From Bacteroidota bacterium (lineage in GTDB: Bacteria > Bacteroidota > Bacteroidia > Sphingobacteriales > Sphingobacteriaceae), in assembly GCA_013286325.1 (NCBI GenBank), contig JABDFZ010000006.1:1-59441 (forward strand): DNA of 59,441 bases. The letters run 5' to 3'. Position numbers and translations under genes: made by a program. The notes under the pieces are model-generated. The model worked only from the letters and a program-made list of their open reading frames with translations. It ran no database searches and was not told where the DNA came from. This document shows, piece by piece, positions 9,801 through 17,493 of this stretch. Position 1 is the stretch's first letter. The number at the start of each line of letters is the position of its first letter.

Positions 9801-10044
9801 CCTCTTGAGTAGCGTACCCTATACTCGAAAATATCAATGTTGCATTTGGGGGCACTGTTATGGTATACTTACCATCAGCATCAGTTGCAGCGCCGATTGT
9901 GGTGCCTTTAACCTTTACATCAGCCCCGGGCATGGTTATGCCGTTGCTGTCTTTTACAACCCCGGTCACAATACTATTCTGTGCGTAGGAGTATAAACAG
10001 GCTGTCATTAAAATAAAAATAAGAAGCGTAATGTTTTTTTTCAT
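6874..10044 (-). CDS. SusC/RagA-family TonB-linked outer-membrane transporter
   Basis: About 1056 aa from the ATG at 10044. I prefer this start because MKKNITLLIFILMTACLY is a clean signal peptide; the ATG at 10062 adds six residues before it. Domains in order are the signal peptide, a carboxypeptidase-like beta domain (VTGVVKDSNGITMPGADV onward, about 25-105), the SusC box around DEVVVIGYGT (about 107-116), a plug with RGRASLSG and PLIVLDG, and a 22-strand barrel. It imports oligosaccharides bound by the adjacent SusD, powered by TonB-ExbBD. A LacI-type operator lies about 350 bp upstream and a membrane regulator gene precedes it on the same strand. Confidence 0.95.
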   Translation of the reverse strand: MKKNITLLIFILMTACLYSYAQNSIVTGVVKDSNGITMPGADVKVKGTTIGAATDADGKYTITVPPNATLIFSSIGYATQEVEVKGQSVINIALLPNNKQLDEVVVIGYGTRAVKDVTGAISSIKADKLQNENPTSVTDIIAGNIPGISVALNTSAKGGGAGDLVVRGRASLSGSYNPLIVLDGVIYPGQLADINPDDIDRVDVLRDPSALAVYGANAAGGVVAVTTKKGKSGAPVITLNGNVGVAQLLENQKYYTGTAFLNWRADGARSSNTNNPYYYYSNPNNLPAGVTLDQFLNGATGDPTTIWLQRLGLFPNEIANYQAGKVTDWSKLVFRNGLRQDYTASLSGKGETMSYYMSGNYTKNQNLIQGGQYTDGRFRVNLEGKAAKFLTVGLNAQFASRDEGAASTPLSGQSIDATEADWTQIINSSPYGSFYNPDGSLRRIDTDDSGLNQRNPFLGNKYNSNVAIQNTLFSMLFARVDLPFGIKYTLNFSPSIEAYRNFFFRPVANPNELAGGTGMRTMENRYRYNLDNIITWNKTFGIHNFDFTALLNKEKYQSWYTSTSNTQFTPSDVLGYHNIGAGTLPIESSDDRIYTADALMARLNYTLLGRYIVTATVRRDGFSPFGLEHPREVYPSGALAWVFSDESFMKTDALKWLNYGKLRVSYGVNGNRLSTGTADPSIALALLTTPKYPTVNSAGVVTNNSAIYSSSLQNPELTWERTTGPNIGLDFAIFNNILSGSIDAYSRKTTNMLVQRKLSSIQGFNASNGVIVGGSNNSSVYSNIGQVNNKGLEVSLNGKIIQSRNFNWNASGTFFINQNKIVHLYGAYPVKGADGKTTMVENNDIGNGWFIGHDINAVWDYKILGVWQTGEATEAAKYGAKPGDFKLQDVNGDFKFTNDDKQFLGATTPKYNWSLRNDINFFKHFDFSFLIVSSIGQLRQFNQALNNPGSVGFARQNSYVLPYWTPDNPINDYARLNSGSSGTTINVWRSSSFARLQTVSLGYTFDKGLIKRLGMQSAKVFINATDAYVATSWNLWDPQNAGPTPRYLAAGFNVVF

Positions 10045-10605
10045 AATTTTTGGTTTGATCAATTCAATGGTTTTTTAAAAGCAGGCAGCATCACAAACCT
10101 TGTTCATGAAATGCAGCAAATAGCGGGGTACTTTCCGTTTCTTGAATTAGAGATTTAAGTGTTAAAAGTTGTTAATTGGCAGGTCAAATGAAGGGAATGC
10201 ACAGCAATAAAACAAGCAGATTATTTCATAAATAATTGAAAATAAGACAATTACTTATTTTATCATACGCTTTATGAACAAAACGCACAGGGAAAATAGA
10301 TTTGTTTTATAGCTATTTATAACGGGTAAATAGCAGGATGCTATAAACACTAATACGCTTTGTGCGCAAGCAGGAAACAGGGTAACTATTTACGATAACG
10401 TTTTCGCATAAGTCACTAAAAACCTTAAAATTTGATGCGGATTTCTTATTCAAACCAGGGAATATTAGCTCGGGCCAGCATGAGGGTTTTTAGGGGCTTG
10501 TGCAAGGTTTGGTTGGTTTATTTCGCAGACAATTTATATAGCCCGCAATTCATTCCGGTATCAAATGAAACCTGCGAATTAGTGTAGAGGGTCTTGATTA
10601 GAACC
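10045..10605. other. Long intergenic region upstream of susC
   Basis: About 560 bp without a gene between susC and the membrane regulator. It must contain the susC promoter, though no perfect TAnnTTTG box was found on the minus strand. Its one clear element is the operator-like palindrome at 10393-10406. A long 5' leader or small RNA is possible, but I see no convincing structure. Confidence 0.5.
10393..10406. promoter_or_regulatory. LacI-type operator-like palindrome upstream of susC
   Basis: CGATAACGTTTTCG is a 14-bp palindrome centred on CG with one mismatched pair. It has the AACGTT core seen in LacI/PurR-type operators. The 10-bp core AACGTTTTCG recurs exactly at 18465-18474 in the kduI/YhcH divergent region. 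Confidence 0.5.
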
Positions 10606-12549
10606 TTATTGAGAAACTGCTAATTTGTTGGACTGGCTTAACTGGGGATTCTCTAATATCAGCTTGCTCCATCCCTGATTCTCGTTTTTGCTTTTATATC
10701 TTTTCTGCTCAATTATTGCTTTTTTTATCCGGATGGAATACTGCCAGCAGGTGCTTTGTCTTATCCCTATCTTTTCCGATAGCTGGTATGAGGATATTGC
10801 CCCTTTGGTTGAATATATCAAGTACACCAGGTAAAATGCCTTATTAATAGGTATCCTGCTATTCTGAAAAATAGTATTAAATAATACCGATTCCTCGTAG
10901 CCGCATTTCGTACACCTGCGGCTATAAGGCGACCGGCCATAGTTAAATGCCGTATTTAGGCACTTTATGCAGCTGTAATCATTCGACCATTTTAATTCGG
11001 ATAAAAATTTATTGCAGCTTTCTTTGTCAGGGTATTTTGCACTGAATTCTTCAAATGATAATTCTTTCGAATGTACCCTCGCGTCCGTTACCTCTTCAAT
11101 ATTATGCTTTAACTCAATATTATCCTTTTCAAGCAAAACATTCATCATTGATATTTCTGCTGCCTGGCCTTTAAGCTGATTATTTATTTTTATCAGTTCC
11201 TGATTTTGTGTTTTAATTATTTCTGCCTGAACCATTAATATCGATGATTTCTCAACAACCTCCCTTGTGCGGTCTGTAACCTTTTCTTCAAGTTCTTGGT
11301 TAATAGAGTCTTTTAGCTTGTTATTTAAATCCATTTGGCGTATGGTCTCATCCTTAGCGGTATCTTTCTCCCAATTCAATAACCTCACCTGATCGCCAAT
11401 AGCTATGGAAAGAAAAGCCATTTCCAAAATAAAGCTGAAACTCAAGCTATAAAATCCTAACAATCCGAGCTTAACAATCCCCAACACTGTTACTGCTTTT
11501 ATAATAAAGCCTGCGAATAGAACCGCATAGCCAAGCACAAAAAACCTCGCAGGTTTAAATCCTTTTTTCCAGATTCTTATGCCGGTTATAAAGGCAATAA
11601 ACAAGGGGATAAACTCTACGAACTTGTAATTAAAAAACTTGTGATTAACGGTCAGGCAAAATATAAAATACAATGTCCTTAATACAATCACATAGTTAAT
11701 TAGCCTGTAGAAGTTGTATGCTTTAAATTTTACATGCAAGAGGCTCCGGGTGAACAATAATGCAAACAAACTCACTGAATATAGAGCCGTTCCGTAAGCA
11801 TATTCATTCCACCCCGGCGAATTTGGCCACACGTATTGAAATGCAATACCATCGGTACACATTTCATACAGGCCGACACTTAAAATGTAAAGTACATAAA
11901 ACAGGTAATGTCTCTTTTTTATCGCCAGGAACATTAATAAGTTGTGGAGGCAAAATATTAAGATCATGCCATAGAATATCCCATATGTCAGGTATTCCGT
12001 CAAGGCATAATGAATAAAATGATCGACGGTCCGGTAAACAATAATTATATTAACCAAATTATGCGACCGTACTTTAAAGTAATAATAGTGTTCTCCCTTA
12101 GATTGGTTGTTTAGTAGAAATTCGAAGTTTTTATGCTTGTAAAGCCTGTTTTCAAAATTTATATAGGCCCCGGCTATGCTTTCATGATAGTGCCCGTTTG
12201 AGTCAGGGGTATAAGCAGAAATAAGACCTGTTGTTTGATCAAAAAACTCAAAAACGGAGAATTTATTTATTAACGGTTCAGTAAAGTTTATTTTAATCCT
12301 AAACCAATAACTGGAATTAGAATGATGATTTCGGGGATAGAATCCGCTATTTGCATGAAAATGGTGTTTTGATGCATTGTTTTGTATTTCATTTATGGTT
12401 AATTTATTAGAACTATCTTCCAGGCACTCTATCTCTGTCTTAATAAATATATGTTCCTGGTCTTTCCGGTTTATATTTACAGTTTTTTGAGAAAAAGTCG
12501 TTTCTACTAATAAACACAACAATAATGTATAAACAAATCCTTTTATCAT
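10606..12549 (-). CDS. 7TM-DISM membrane sensor fused to a transposase-type zinc-ribbon/HTH domain
   Basis: 647 aa. In order: a signal peptide (1-20); a periplasmic 7TMR-DISMED2-like beta domain (about 30-170, with SSYWFRIKINF at 79-89); seven membrane helices (about 185-388); a coiled coil (395-490, with EELEEKVTDRTREV-type heptads); and a C-terminal domain matching the N-terminal part of IS1595-family transposases. That domain has a zinc ribbon with Cys527, Cys530, Cys546 and Cys549, then LFNTIFQNSRIPINKAF and an HTH near 583-612 (ISSYQLSEKIGIRQSTCW). The DDE nuclease domain is absent; only about 35 residues follow. It is probably a membrane-anchored transcription factor, and its position upstream of susC on the same strand suggests control of that locus. 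The domain calls are seen in the sequence; the regulatory role is inference. Confidence 0.8.
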   Translation of the reverse strand: MIKGFVYTLLLCLLVETTFSQKTVNINRKDQEHIFIKTEIECLEDSSNKLTINEIQNNASKHHFHANSGFYPRNHHSNSSYWFRIKINFTEPLINKFSVFEFFDQTTGLISAYTPDSNGHYHESIAGAYINFENRLYKHKNFEFLLNNQSKGEHYYYFKVRSHNLVNIIIVYRTVDHFIHYALTEYLTYGIFYGMILIFCLHNLLMFLAIKKRHYLFYVLYILSVGLYEMCTDGIAFQYVWPNSPGWNEYAYGTALYSVSLFALLFTRSLLHVKFKAYNFYRLINYVIVLRTLYFIFCLTVNHKFFNYKFVEFIPLFIAFITGIRIWKKGFKPARFFVLGYAVLFAGFIIKAVTVLGIVKLGLLGFYSLSFSFILEMAFLSIAIGDQVRLLNWEKDTAKDETIRQMDLNNKLKDSINQELEEKVTDRTREVVEKSSILMVQAEIIKTQNQELIKINNQLKGQAAEISMMNVLLEKDNIELKHNIEEVTDARVHSKELSFEEFSAKYPDKESCNKFLSELKWSNDYSCIKCLNTAFNYGRSPYSRRCTKCGYEESVLFNTIFQNSRIPINKAFYLVYLIYSTKGAISSYQLSEKIGIRQSTCWQYSIRIKKAIIEQKRYKSKNENQGWSKLILENPQLSQSNKLAVSQ

Positions 12550-12759
12550 ACTACCCTCAGATTGATATTAACTACCAGTAAAAAACCTGGCTTTTCTTTC
12601 ATTAATATTACAGTAAATCTAAGTAGGAGTAACAGATATGTTTCATCAATTTTACGCAAACGTTGTAGTAAAACTCTGTTGTAAGAAGAGGGCATCCCCG
12701 GTTTTTTACTGATCGGTATAATATGGTTTGCAAAAGGAATGGTAAAATTTGTTTTTAAA

Positions 12760-12792
12760 AAAGAAAGCCTTTAGATAATTTCTAAAGGCTCT
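12760..12792 (-). terminator. Terminator after the double-glycine peptide gene
   Basis: A perfect 10-bp stem, AGCCTTTAGA (12766-12775) with TCTAAAGGCT (12781-12790), has a 5-nt loop. On the minus strand it runs into TTCTTTTTT, a good U-tract. It lies directly after the peptide stop. Confidence 0.8.
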
Positions 12793-12800
12793 TTTTAATC

Positions 12801-13013
12801 TTAATTCAATTGCGGAGGGTGACAATCTGGTCCCGAACCGGGGTTTAAGCCAGGTATTGAGCCATCAGGGCAATAAGTAAAACATGAATGACTTGTTTTT
12901 ACCGTACCGATATAACAAAAGCAACTACAATTTGGAGGAGGTACTTTAGTTCCACCTGTAACATTTTTCAAGTCTTTTCTCGACAGTTTTTGAGTCCATT
13001 TTAAATTTTCCAT
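12801..13013 (-). CDS. Cys-rich double-glycine-leader peptide (RiPP/bacteriocin-like precursor)
   Basis: 70 aa from the ATG at 13013; an upstream ATG at 13061 would add 16 unrelated residues. The leader MENLKWTQKLSRKDLKNVTGG has the Bacteroidetes LSRxDLKNVxGG pattern that ends in Gly20-Gly21 and is cut by C39-type peptidase transporters. The 49-residue core has six Cys (29, 31, 33, 44, 48, 64) and many Pro, Gly and Ser. No lanthipeptide, radical-SAM or other modifying enzyme and no export ABC transporter is in the window, so processing must be elsewhere. Function (bacteriocin, signal or other) is unknown. It has its own terminator. Confidence 0.7.
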   Translation of the reverse strand: MENLKWTQKLSRKDLKNVTGGTKVPPPNCSCFCYIGTVKTSHSCFTYCPDGSIPGLNPGSGPDCHPPQLN

Positions 13014-13212
13014 AGTTTTAGTTTTTAAAAATTGGTTACTACTCAAATATATTAAAAGCACTTAACAATTAGTTAATTGTAACATGTTATTTTACAAGTA
13101 AATCTCCTTTATTGTTATCAGTACTCCCCAATTCCTCTTAAGTTTGTCTCCTATCCTCACCTTCATTTGCAACTATGAAATATCTTAACATCTTTGTAAA
13201 TAAAATTTCGAC

Positions 13213-13725
13213 ATGGACAGAGAACTACGTGTTACCGAGGGTGGCTATGACCTGGCAGAACTGAAATACTCGTATGATACACCAACTTCGGGAAAGGTAA
13301 GGATAAAGATCAACCGGATATATGATCTGGGTGACGATATGAAATCAACCTATCCCTTGTATGAGTTTGAATCCTATTTCTCCCATAAAGCACTTACCTC
13401 CATAGCAGAGCTAAAAGCTTTTGACAAAGAATTCCTCAAAGAGCAAGCTGATTTTTCTTCCCATCTTGCTAATTCATTGGAGTACATCTATGAGCCGCTT
13501 GAATACAGGTACGTAATTGCCCAGCGAGATGTGGTTGGTATAGCCCGGATTAAAGCAGACTTTAATGAAAATTTAAAAGAAATGCAGTTTCTTTCCGGCA
13601 GGCACCAAAAGGAAGACATGTCTCTTCCCTCAAACTCTTTTGAAACCAACAGATCACTGCTCAATCGCCTTTGTGAGGAATATCTTAATTGTTACGGTGC
13701 AGATTTTACACGGATCGGCTGGTAA
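13213..13725 (+). CDS. Hypothetical protein
   Basis: 170 aa, acidic and soluble, no signal peptide or membrane segment. The first 70 residues look beta-rich (KVRIKINRIYDLG, YPLYEFESYFSHKAL). The remainder is more helical, with charged segments such as AELKAFDKEFLKEQ. I recognise no family or catalytic motif. ATG at 13213 follows an AT-rich upstream region with an ATCTTTG stretch that may be part of a promoter. Its 3' end overlaps the convergent DUF1772 gene by 20 bp. Confidence 0.55.
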   Translation: MDRELRVTEGGYDLAELKYSYDTPTSGKVRIKINRIYDLGDDMKSTYPLYEFESYFSHKALTSIAELKAFDKEFLKEQADFSSHLANSLEYIYEPLEYRYVIAQRDVVGIARIKADFNENLKEMQFLSGRHQKEDMSLPSNSFETNRSLLNRLCEEYLNCYGADFTRIGW

Positions 13726-14227
13726 GAGGCACAGGATATTGATAACTCAACAATACCAGTATTAAACAAATAACCGAAATCACAGTTCTGATGTTGTGCA
13801 GCATAACCCATGGCTTTTCAAATGCCATTCTCTGACTAATAATATCAGCTGCACTGGCAGATTTCAGATCGAAATTGGCTAACGCATCATTTAACGGAAC
13901 ATTACCAAACATAGTAACGCCAAACACACCAATTATATATACAATAGCAGCAATCGCCAGGATTATAAAACGACCCGATAGTGGCTGCGCATAGTTTAAC
14001 CATGCGCTAAACGGAAGCAACACCAAAGTCCCTATAAAGCTTACAAAAAACAGCGGATTTAAAATGGCGCTGTTAATAGCCTGCATGGCGCTAAGGTATT
14101 CGCGATCGGGTAAACGGCCTAAACCTATGTTTACCGAGCATGTATAAGCATAAAACAATCCGCTGATAAGCGCTGTAGTAATTGCTGTTATGGTAAGAAT
14201 GATCTCTTTCATATTATTATTTTTCAT
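13706..14227 (-). CDS. DUF1772 (anthrone oxygenase-like) membrane protein
   Basis: 173 aa with four predicted membrane helices (about 7-27, 55-77, 84-106, 148-166). The pattern GLFYAYTCSVNIGLGRLPD, then AMQAINSAILNPLFF, and later a loop with FGNVPLNDAL, is typical of the DUF1772 family. A few fungal relatives act as anthrone oxygenases; the bacterial role is unknown. An alternative start is the ATG five codons in (14212). It begins 5 bp after the stop of the small cytochrome c gene on the same strand, so the pair is probably one transcript. Confidence 0.8.
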   Translation of the reverse strand: MKNNNMKEIILTITAITTALISGLFYAYTCSVNIGLGRLPDREYLSAMQAINSAILNPLFFVSFIGTLVLLPFSAWLNYAQPLSGRFIILAIAAIVYIIGVFGVTMFGNVPLNDALANFDLKSASAADIISQRMAFEKPWVMLHNIRTVISVICLILVLLSYQYPVPLTSRSV

Positions 14228-14232
14228 TTGAA

Positions 14233-14535
14233 TTAATTCCTCAGCGTTTTGATGTAGTTCATTACCGATATGATCTGCTCTTTACTTAGCGTTTTCTTCC
14301 ATTTGGGCATTATCCATCCACCGTTCGAGATTTTTTTGAACAGATATTCATCATTTTTTCTGCTTAAGCGCAGGTTTTTTGCACCGTACTCCCCTCTTGT
14401 TCCGTCTTTACCATGGCACCGCACACAATTGTTTTCGTACAACGTTTTGCCATCCATACCAAGCGGTTTTTGAGTCTGGAATCCAAATGATATGCTCATG
14501 GCTATCATCATAAATAAAATAAGATAAAGTTTCAT
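14233..14535 (-). CDS. Small class I c-type cytochrome
   Basis: 100 aa, exported by an N-terminal signal sequence (MKLYLILFMMIAMSISFGF). It binds one haem through Cys37-x-x-Cys40-His41 (CVRCH), with Met76 in GGWIMPKW the likely distal ligand. The C-terminal helix SKEQIISVMNYIKTLR is typical of cytochrome c555/c6-like domains. It probably carries electrons in the periplasm; the partner is unknown. It is upstream of the DUF1772 gene with a 5-bp gap. Confidence 0.9.
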   Translation of the reverse strand: MKLYLILFMMIAMSISFGFQTQKPLGMDGKTLYENNCVRCHGKDGTRGEYGAKNLRLSRKNDEYLFKKISNGGWIMPKWKKTLSKEQIISVMNYIKTLRN

Positions 14536-14682
14536 CGCGTTTATATTTTAAGCAAATTTGCGATGACAGTGAAAAGGAAAATAGAACAAAAGCGGCAGCT
14601 TTATTTTTTTAGAATGGATCGGTAACAATAAAATGATTTGTTTATCAAACAGGAAATGAATAGTTAGATTTTAGCTTTATAT

Positions 14683-15498
14683 ATGAACTTCAACACCTTT
14701 TTACCACCAGAGATATTAAGGCCTTATGTAAAGTATTTTTACACGCTTGAGGATAATGACACTCCTGCCAGTCAGAAAACACTCAGAGCAATTGCCGATG
14801 GTTGCCCTGGCATTCTTTTTCAAAACAATGCGGATGGCCATTTATACCAGGGCGATAAAACTTTACCCGGAACATTTTTATTTGGCCAGTCTACCTGCCA
14901 TACAAACCTAAGTTTAAACGGGACCTTTAACGCATTTGGAGTTTACCTGCAGCCTAATGCTCTAAACTCAATATTCGGCTTAAATGCCGAGCTTCTTACA
15001 GATGCCTGTGTCGATCTTGGTTATTTAAAAAAAGGAAAGGAATTTAAACTTTCAGAAAAACTGGAAGATGCAGTATCAGCCAGGCATAAAATGGACTTAC
15101 TTAGCTCCTATCTCATTAAAGAATTAAATGAAAACAAGGCTGGTAACAATAAAAGACTACAATATGCACTTGGAAAAATAACAGCATCGGCAGGGATGAT
15201 TCCCATAACGTTGTTGCAGCAGGAAATCGGAATGTCAAAAAGGTGCTTTGAGCGGAATTTTAAACAATATGTAGGGATCTCTCCATACTTATTTTCCCGC
15301 ATTTGCCGTTTCCAGGCTTCGTTAAAACAATTAAACAAGAATGATTTTAACAAGTTGTCTGATATTGCATACGATAATAATTACACTGACCAATCCCATT
15401 TCATCAGGTCGTTCAAGGAATTTGCAGGTCTCTCACCCAATCAATACCTAAAGCAATCTAACGAGGTTATTGAAAACCTCTCCGAACTCGTTTTATAA
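14683..15498 (+). CDS. AraC-family transcriptional regulator
   Basis: 271 aa. The N-terminal region (PPEILRPYVKYFYTLE, then GCPGILFQNNADGHLY) matches the cupin-like sensor of the DUF6597 type common in Bacteroidetes AraC proteins. The C-terminal double HTH spans about 170-265, with SKRCFERNFKQYVGISP and a second helix pair ending in HFIRSFKEFAGLSPNQYL. It is divergent from the cytochrome/DUF1772 pair, about 147 bp away, and may regulate it. The effector is unknown. Confidence 0.9.
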   Translation: MNFNTFLPPEILRPYVKYFYTLEDNDTPASQKTLRAIADGCPGILFQNNADGHLYQGDKTLPGTFLFGQSTCHTNLSLNGTFNAFGVYLQPNALNSIFGLNAELLTDACVDLGYLKKGKEFKLSEKLEDAVSARHKMDLLSSYLIKELNENKAGNNKRLQYALGKITASAGMIPITLLQQEIGMSKRCFERNFKQYVGISPYLFSRICRFQASLKQLNKNDFNKLSDIAYDNNYTDQSHFIRSFKEFAGLSPNQYLKQSNEVIENLSELVL

Positions 15499-15534
15499 GT
15501 TGCGGCAGGTCAATACCTCATATCTGTGTATTAG

Positions 15535-15945
15535 CTAATTGGTATGAAATATCTCTTCCATACCAACCCAGGTTTGTTTTTTTGCTGCTGCTTCAGGTAA
15601 CGGAATTTGGGTGGGATCGGTCCTTTTCCACCATTGTTTAGTAGTGCTGTCGGCAGCCATCTTTTTCATATCCTTATCAAAATCATCACCCACATATTCA
15701 AAATAACTAAACAAATAAAACTTGCCGTCAATTTCTTTCAGGTAGATTGAATAATTCCTGATATTACATTCTTTTATTTTGGCTAAAACACCTTTCCATG
15801 CATTGACATGAAGCTTTTTGTATTCAGCTAACTTTTCCGGTTTTAATCCTGTGATCATTCCATATCTTTTTACCGGATGATTACACGAAAAAATCAGGCT
15901 AACTATTAAAAACGAACACAACAGGTAAAGCTTTTTACAACACAT
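15535..15945 (-). CDS. L-rhamnose/L-fucose mutarotase-like lipoprotein
   Basis: 136 aa. A signal sequence ends in the lipobox LIFSC (Cys21). The body is an RhaM/DUF718-type small ferredoxin-like barrel: YGMITGLKPEKLAEYKKLH, NYSIYLKEIDGKFYLFSYFEY and a C-terminal WWKRTDPTQIPLP. The family interconverts alpha and beta anomers of L-rhamnose or L-fucose. An exported, lipidated version is less usual. It lies 4 bp after the GH29 fucosidase, so fucose released outside the cytoplasm is a likely substrate; that is inference from context. Confidence 0.8.
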   Translation of the reverse strand: MCCKKLYLLCSFLIVSLIFSCNHPVKRYGMITGLKPEKLAEYKKLHVNAWKGVLAKIKECNIRNYSIYLKEIDGKFYLFSYFEYVGDDFDKDMKKMAADSTTKQWWKRTDPTQIPLPEAAAKKQTWVGMEEIFHTN

Positions 15946-15949
15946 AATC

Positions 15950-17254
15950 TCAGGCTTTTACTGGTACAACCGGAATCTCAATAGCATTTTTATCAAGCTC
16001 CAAAACAATTACCGAGCAGTTTTCATCCGGTAAAACCTGCGGAAGGTCAATTGTATAACTATTGTTATCCTGTTTTACAATTACAGCATTGCCATTCATG
16101 AAATACGCCTTCACAATTTTCACATTCTTTAAGGCAGGAATAGTTAATATGCCATCCTTTCGCGTAAAAATATGGAGGTAAACCTTATTGCCTTTGCGTG
16201 TAGCGCCATATACTTCATTAGGCACGTATGGACCTCCTTTTGTGGAATAAATACTTTCGCCATATTGTTTTAGCCACGCCCCCATTTCTTTCATGCGGAC
16301 AACCTGCCTTGCTTCCATATGGCCATCCATCGCCGGCCCGATATTAAACAGCAGATTCCCATTGCCAGACGCCGTAGTTACCAAAGTGCGGATACATTCT
16401 TTAAGCGATTTCATCTGGTCGTTAGGTTTCCAGGCCCATTGGTTACAAATAGTGATGCAGCTTTCCCATGGCTCATTCATATTTAGCTTTCCTATGGTTT
16501 GCTCGGGCGTTAAAAAATCGCCCACAGCATCCCCACCTAATTTGTCACTTATCTTGCCAAGCCTGTTATTCGTGATCACATCAGGATCAACGCTTTTTAT
16601 ATATTGATATATTTCCTGTCCATCTTCTTTTGTCCATGGCTTTTCCCAATAACCATCAAACCAAAGCATGAAAGGTTTGTATTTGGTTATTACCTCCTTT
16701 AACTCATTTTTCATTCTTGTTTTAAAGGCAGGCATATCACCTTTTACATTTTTTGTAGAATCATAAGGGTTATGTATTGGATAATCCGGATCATGCCAGT
16801 CCAAAACCGTTAAGTAAATACAAAAAGTTACACCCTGTTTTTTACATGCTGTCGCCAGTTCTCCTACTATATCCCTCTTAAACGGCGATTTTGAAATATT
16901 ATAATCCGAGTAAGCAGTCGGCCATAAACAAAAACCATCATGGTGTTTGGCTGTAATAACCAGGTATTTCATACCTGCATCCTTCGCAGTTTTCACCCAC
17001 TCATCAGCATTGAACAATGTTGGATTAAATTCGTGGTACAAATTGTCGTAATCTGCTTGTGCTACTTCCTTATTACGACTCCAGCCTATCTCGGTACCAC
17101 GCTGAGTTACAGGCCCAAAATGGATAAACATGCCGAACCGTTTATCCATAAACTGATCTAAAACAGCTTTTGGTGTTTTAATATTTTGTTGTGCAATGGC
17201 CGCACAAATACTTAATGCCAGAAAAATAACTAACCCTAAACTTTTTTTCATCAT
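15950..17254 (-). CDS. GH29 alpha-L-fucosidase, secreted
   Basis: 434 aa. The signal peptide ends near AIAQQ (about 22). The GH29 barrel shows RFGMFIHFG (39-47), AKHHDGFCLW (102-111) and the nucleophile Asp200 in FMLWFDGYW. Glu261/Glu264 in NEPWESC are candidate acid/base residues; that assignment is less certain. The enzyme releases terminal L-fucose from glycans with retention. The length is normal for a compact GH29 without a carbohydrate-binding module. It probably forms an operon with the mutarotase-like gene 4 bp downstream. Confidence 0.92.
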   Translation of the reverse strand: MMKKSLGLVIFLALSICAAIAQQNIKTPKAVLDQFMDKRFGMFIHFGPVTQRGTEIGWSRNKEVAQADYDNLYHEFNPTLFNADEWVKTAKDAGMKYLVITAKHHDGFCLWPTAYSDYNISKSPFKRDIVGELATACKKQGVTFCIYLTVLDWHDPDYPIHNPYDSTKNVKGDMPAFKTRMKNELKEVITKYKPFMLWFDGYWEKPWTKEDGQEIYQYIKSVDPDVITNNRLGKISDKLGGDAVGDFLTPEQTIGKLNMNEPWESCITICNQWAWKPNDQMKSLKECIRTLVTTASGNGNLLFNIGPAMDGHMEARQVVRMKEMGAWLKQYGESIYSTKGGPYVPNEVYGATRKGNKVYLHIFTRKDGILTIPALKNVKIVKAYFMNGNAVIVKQDNNSYTIDLPQVLPDENCSVIVLELDKNAIEIPVVPVKA

Positions 17255-17432
17255 GCTGATTACCGATAACTTATTATCCCAAAAGGAAGCCTTGACGAAC
17301 AGTGCTTTCCTTTAAATTATTTTATAAAATTATCATAGGTAATACTTAATTGAAATGGATAAATCTTATATCCTGATGGATTATAAAATGATGATGTGTT
17401 TATTTAAGTTAGCCAGCCCGTGTATAAACAAT

Positions 17433-17465
17433 AATCCCCGGTATACTAAATGCAAACCGGGGATT
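17433..17465 (-). terminator. Terminator downstream of kduI
   Basis: A perfect 9-bp stem, AATCCCCGG (17433-17441) with CCGGGGATT (17457-17465), has a 15-nt loop. On the minus strand it is followed by ATTGTTTATA. It lies 28 bp after the kduI stop. Confidence 0.65.
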
Positions 17466-17493
17466 AATAATTATTGTTTTAGTCTTTTTATAC

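Noticed and set aside
10606..11050. An intact IS1595 insertion sequence
   Set aside because: Only the zinc ribbon and HTH are present, fused in frame to a membrane sensor; no DDE domain or terminal inverted repeats were seen.
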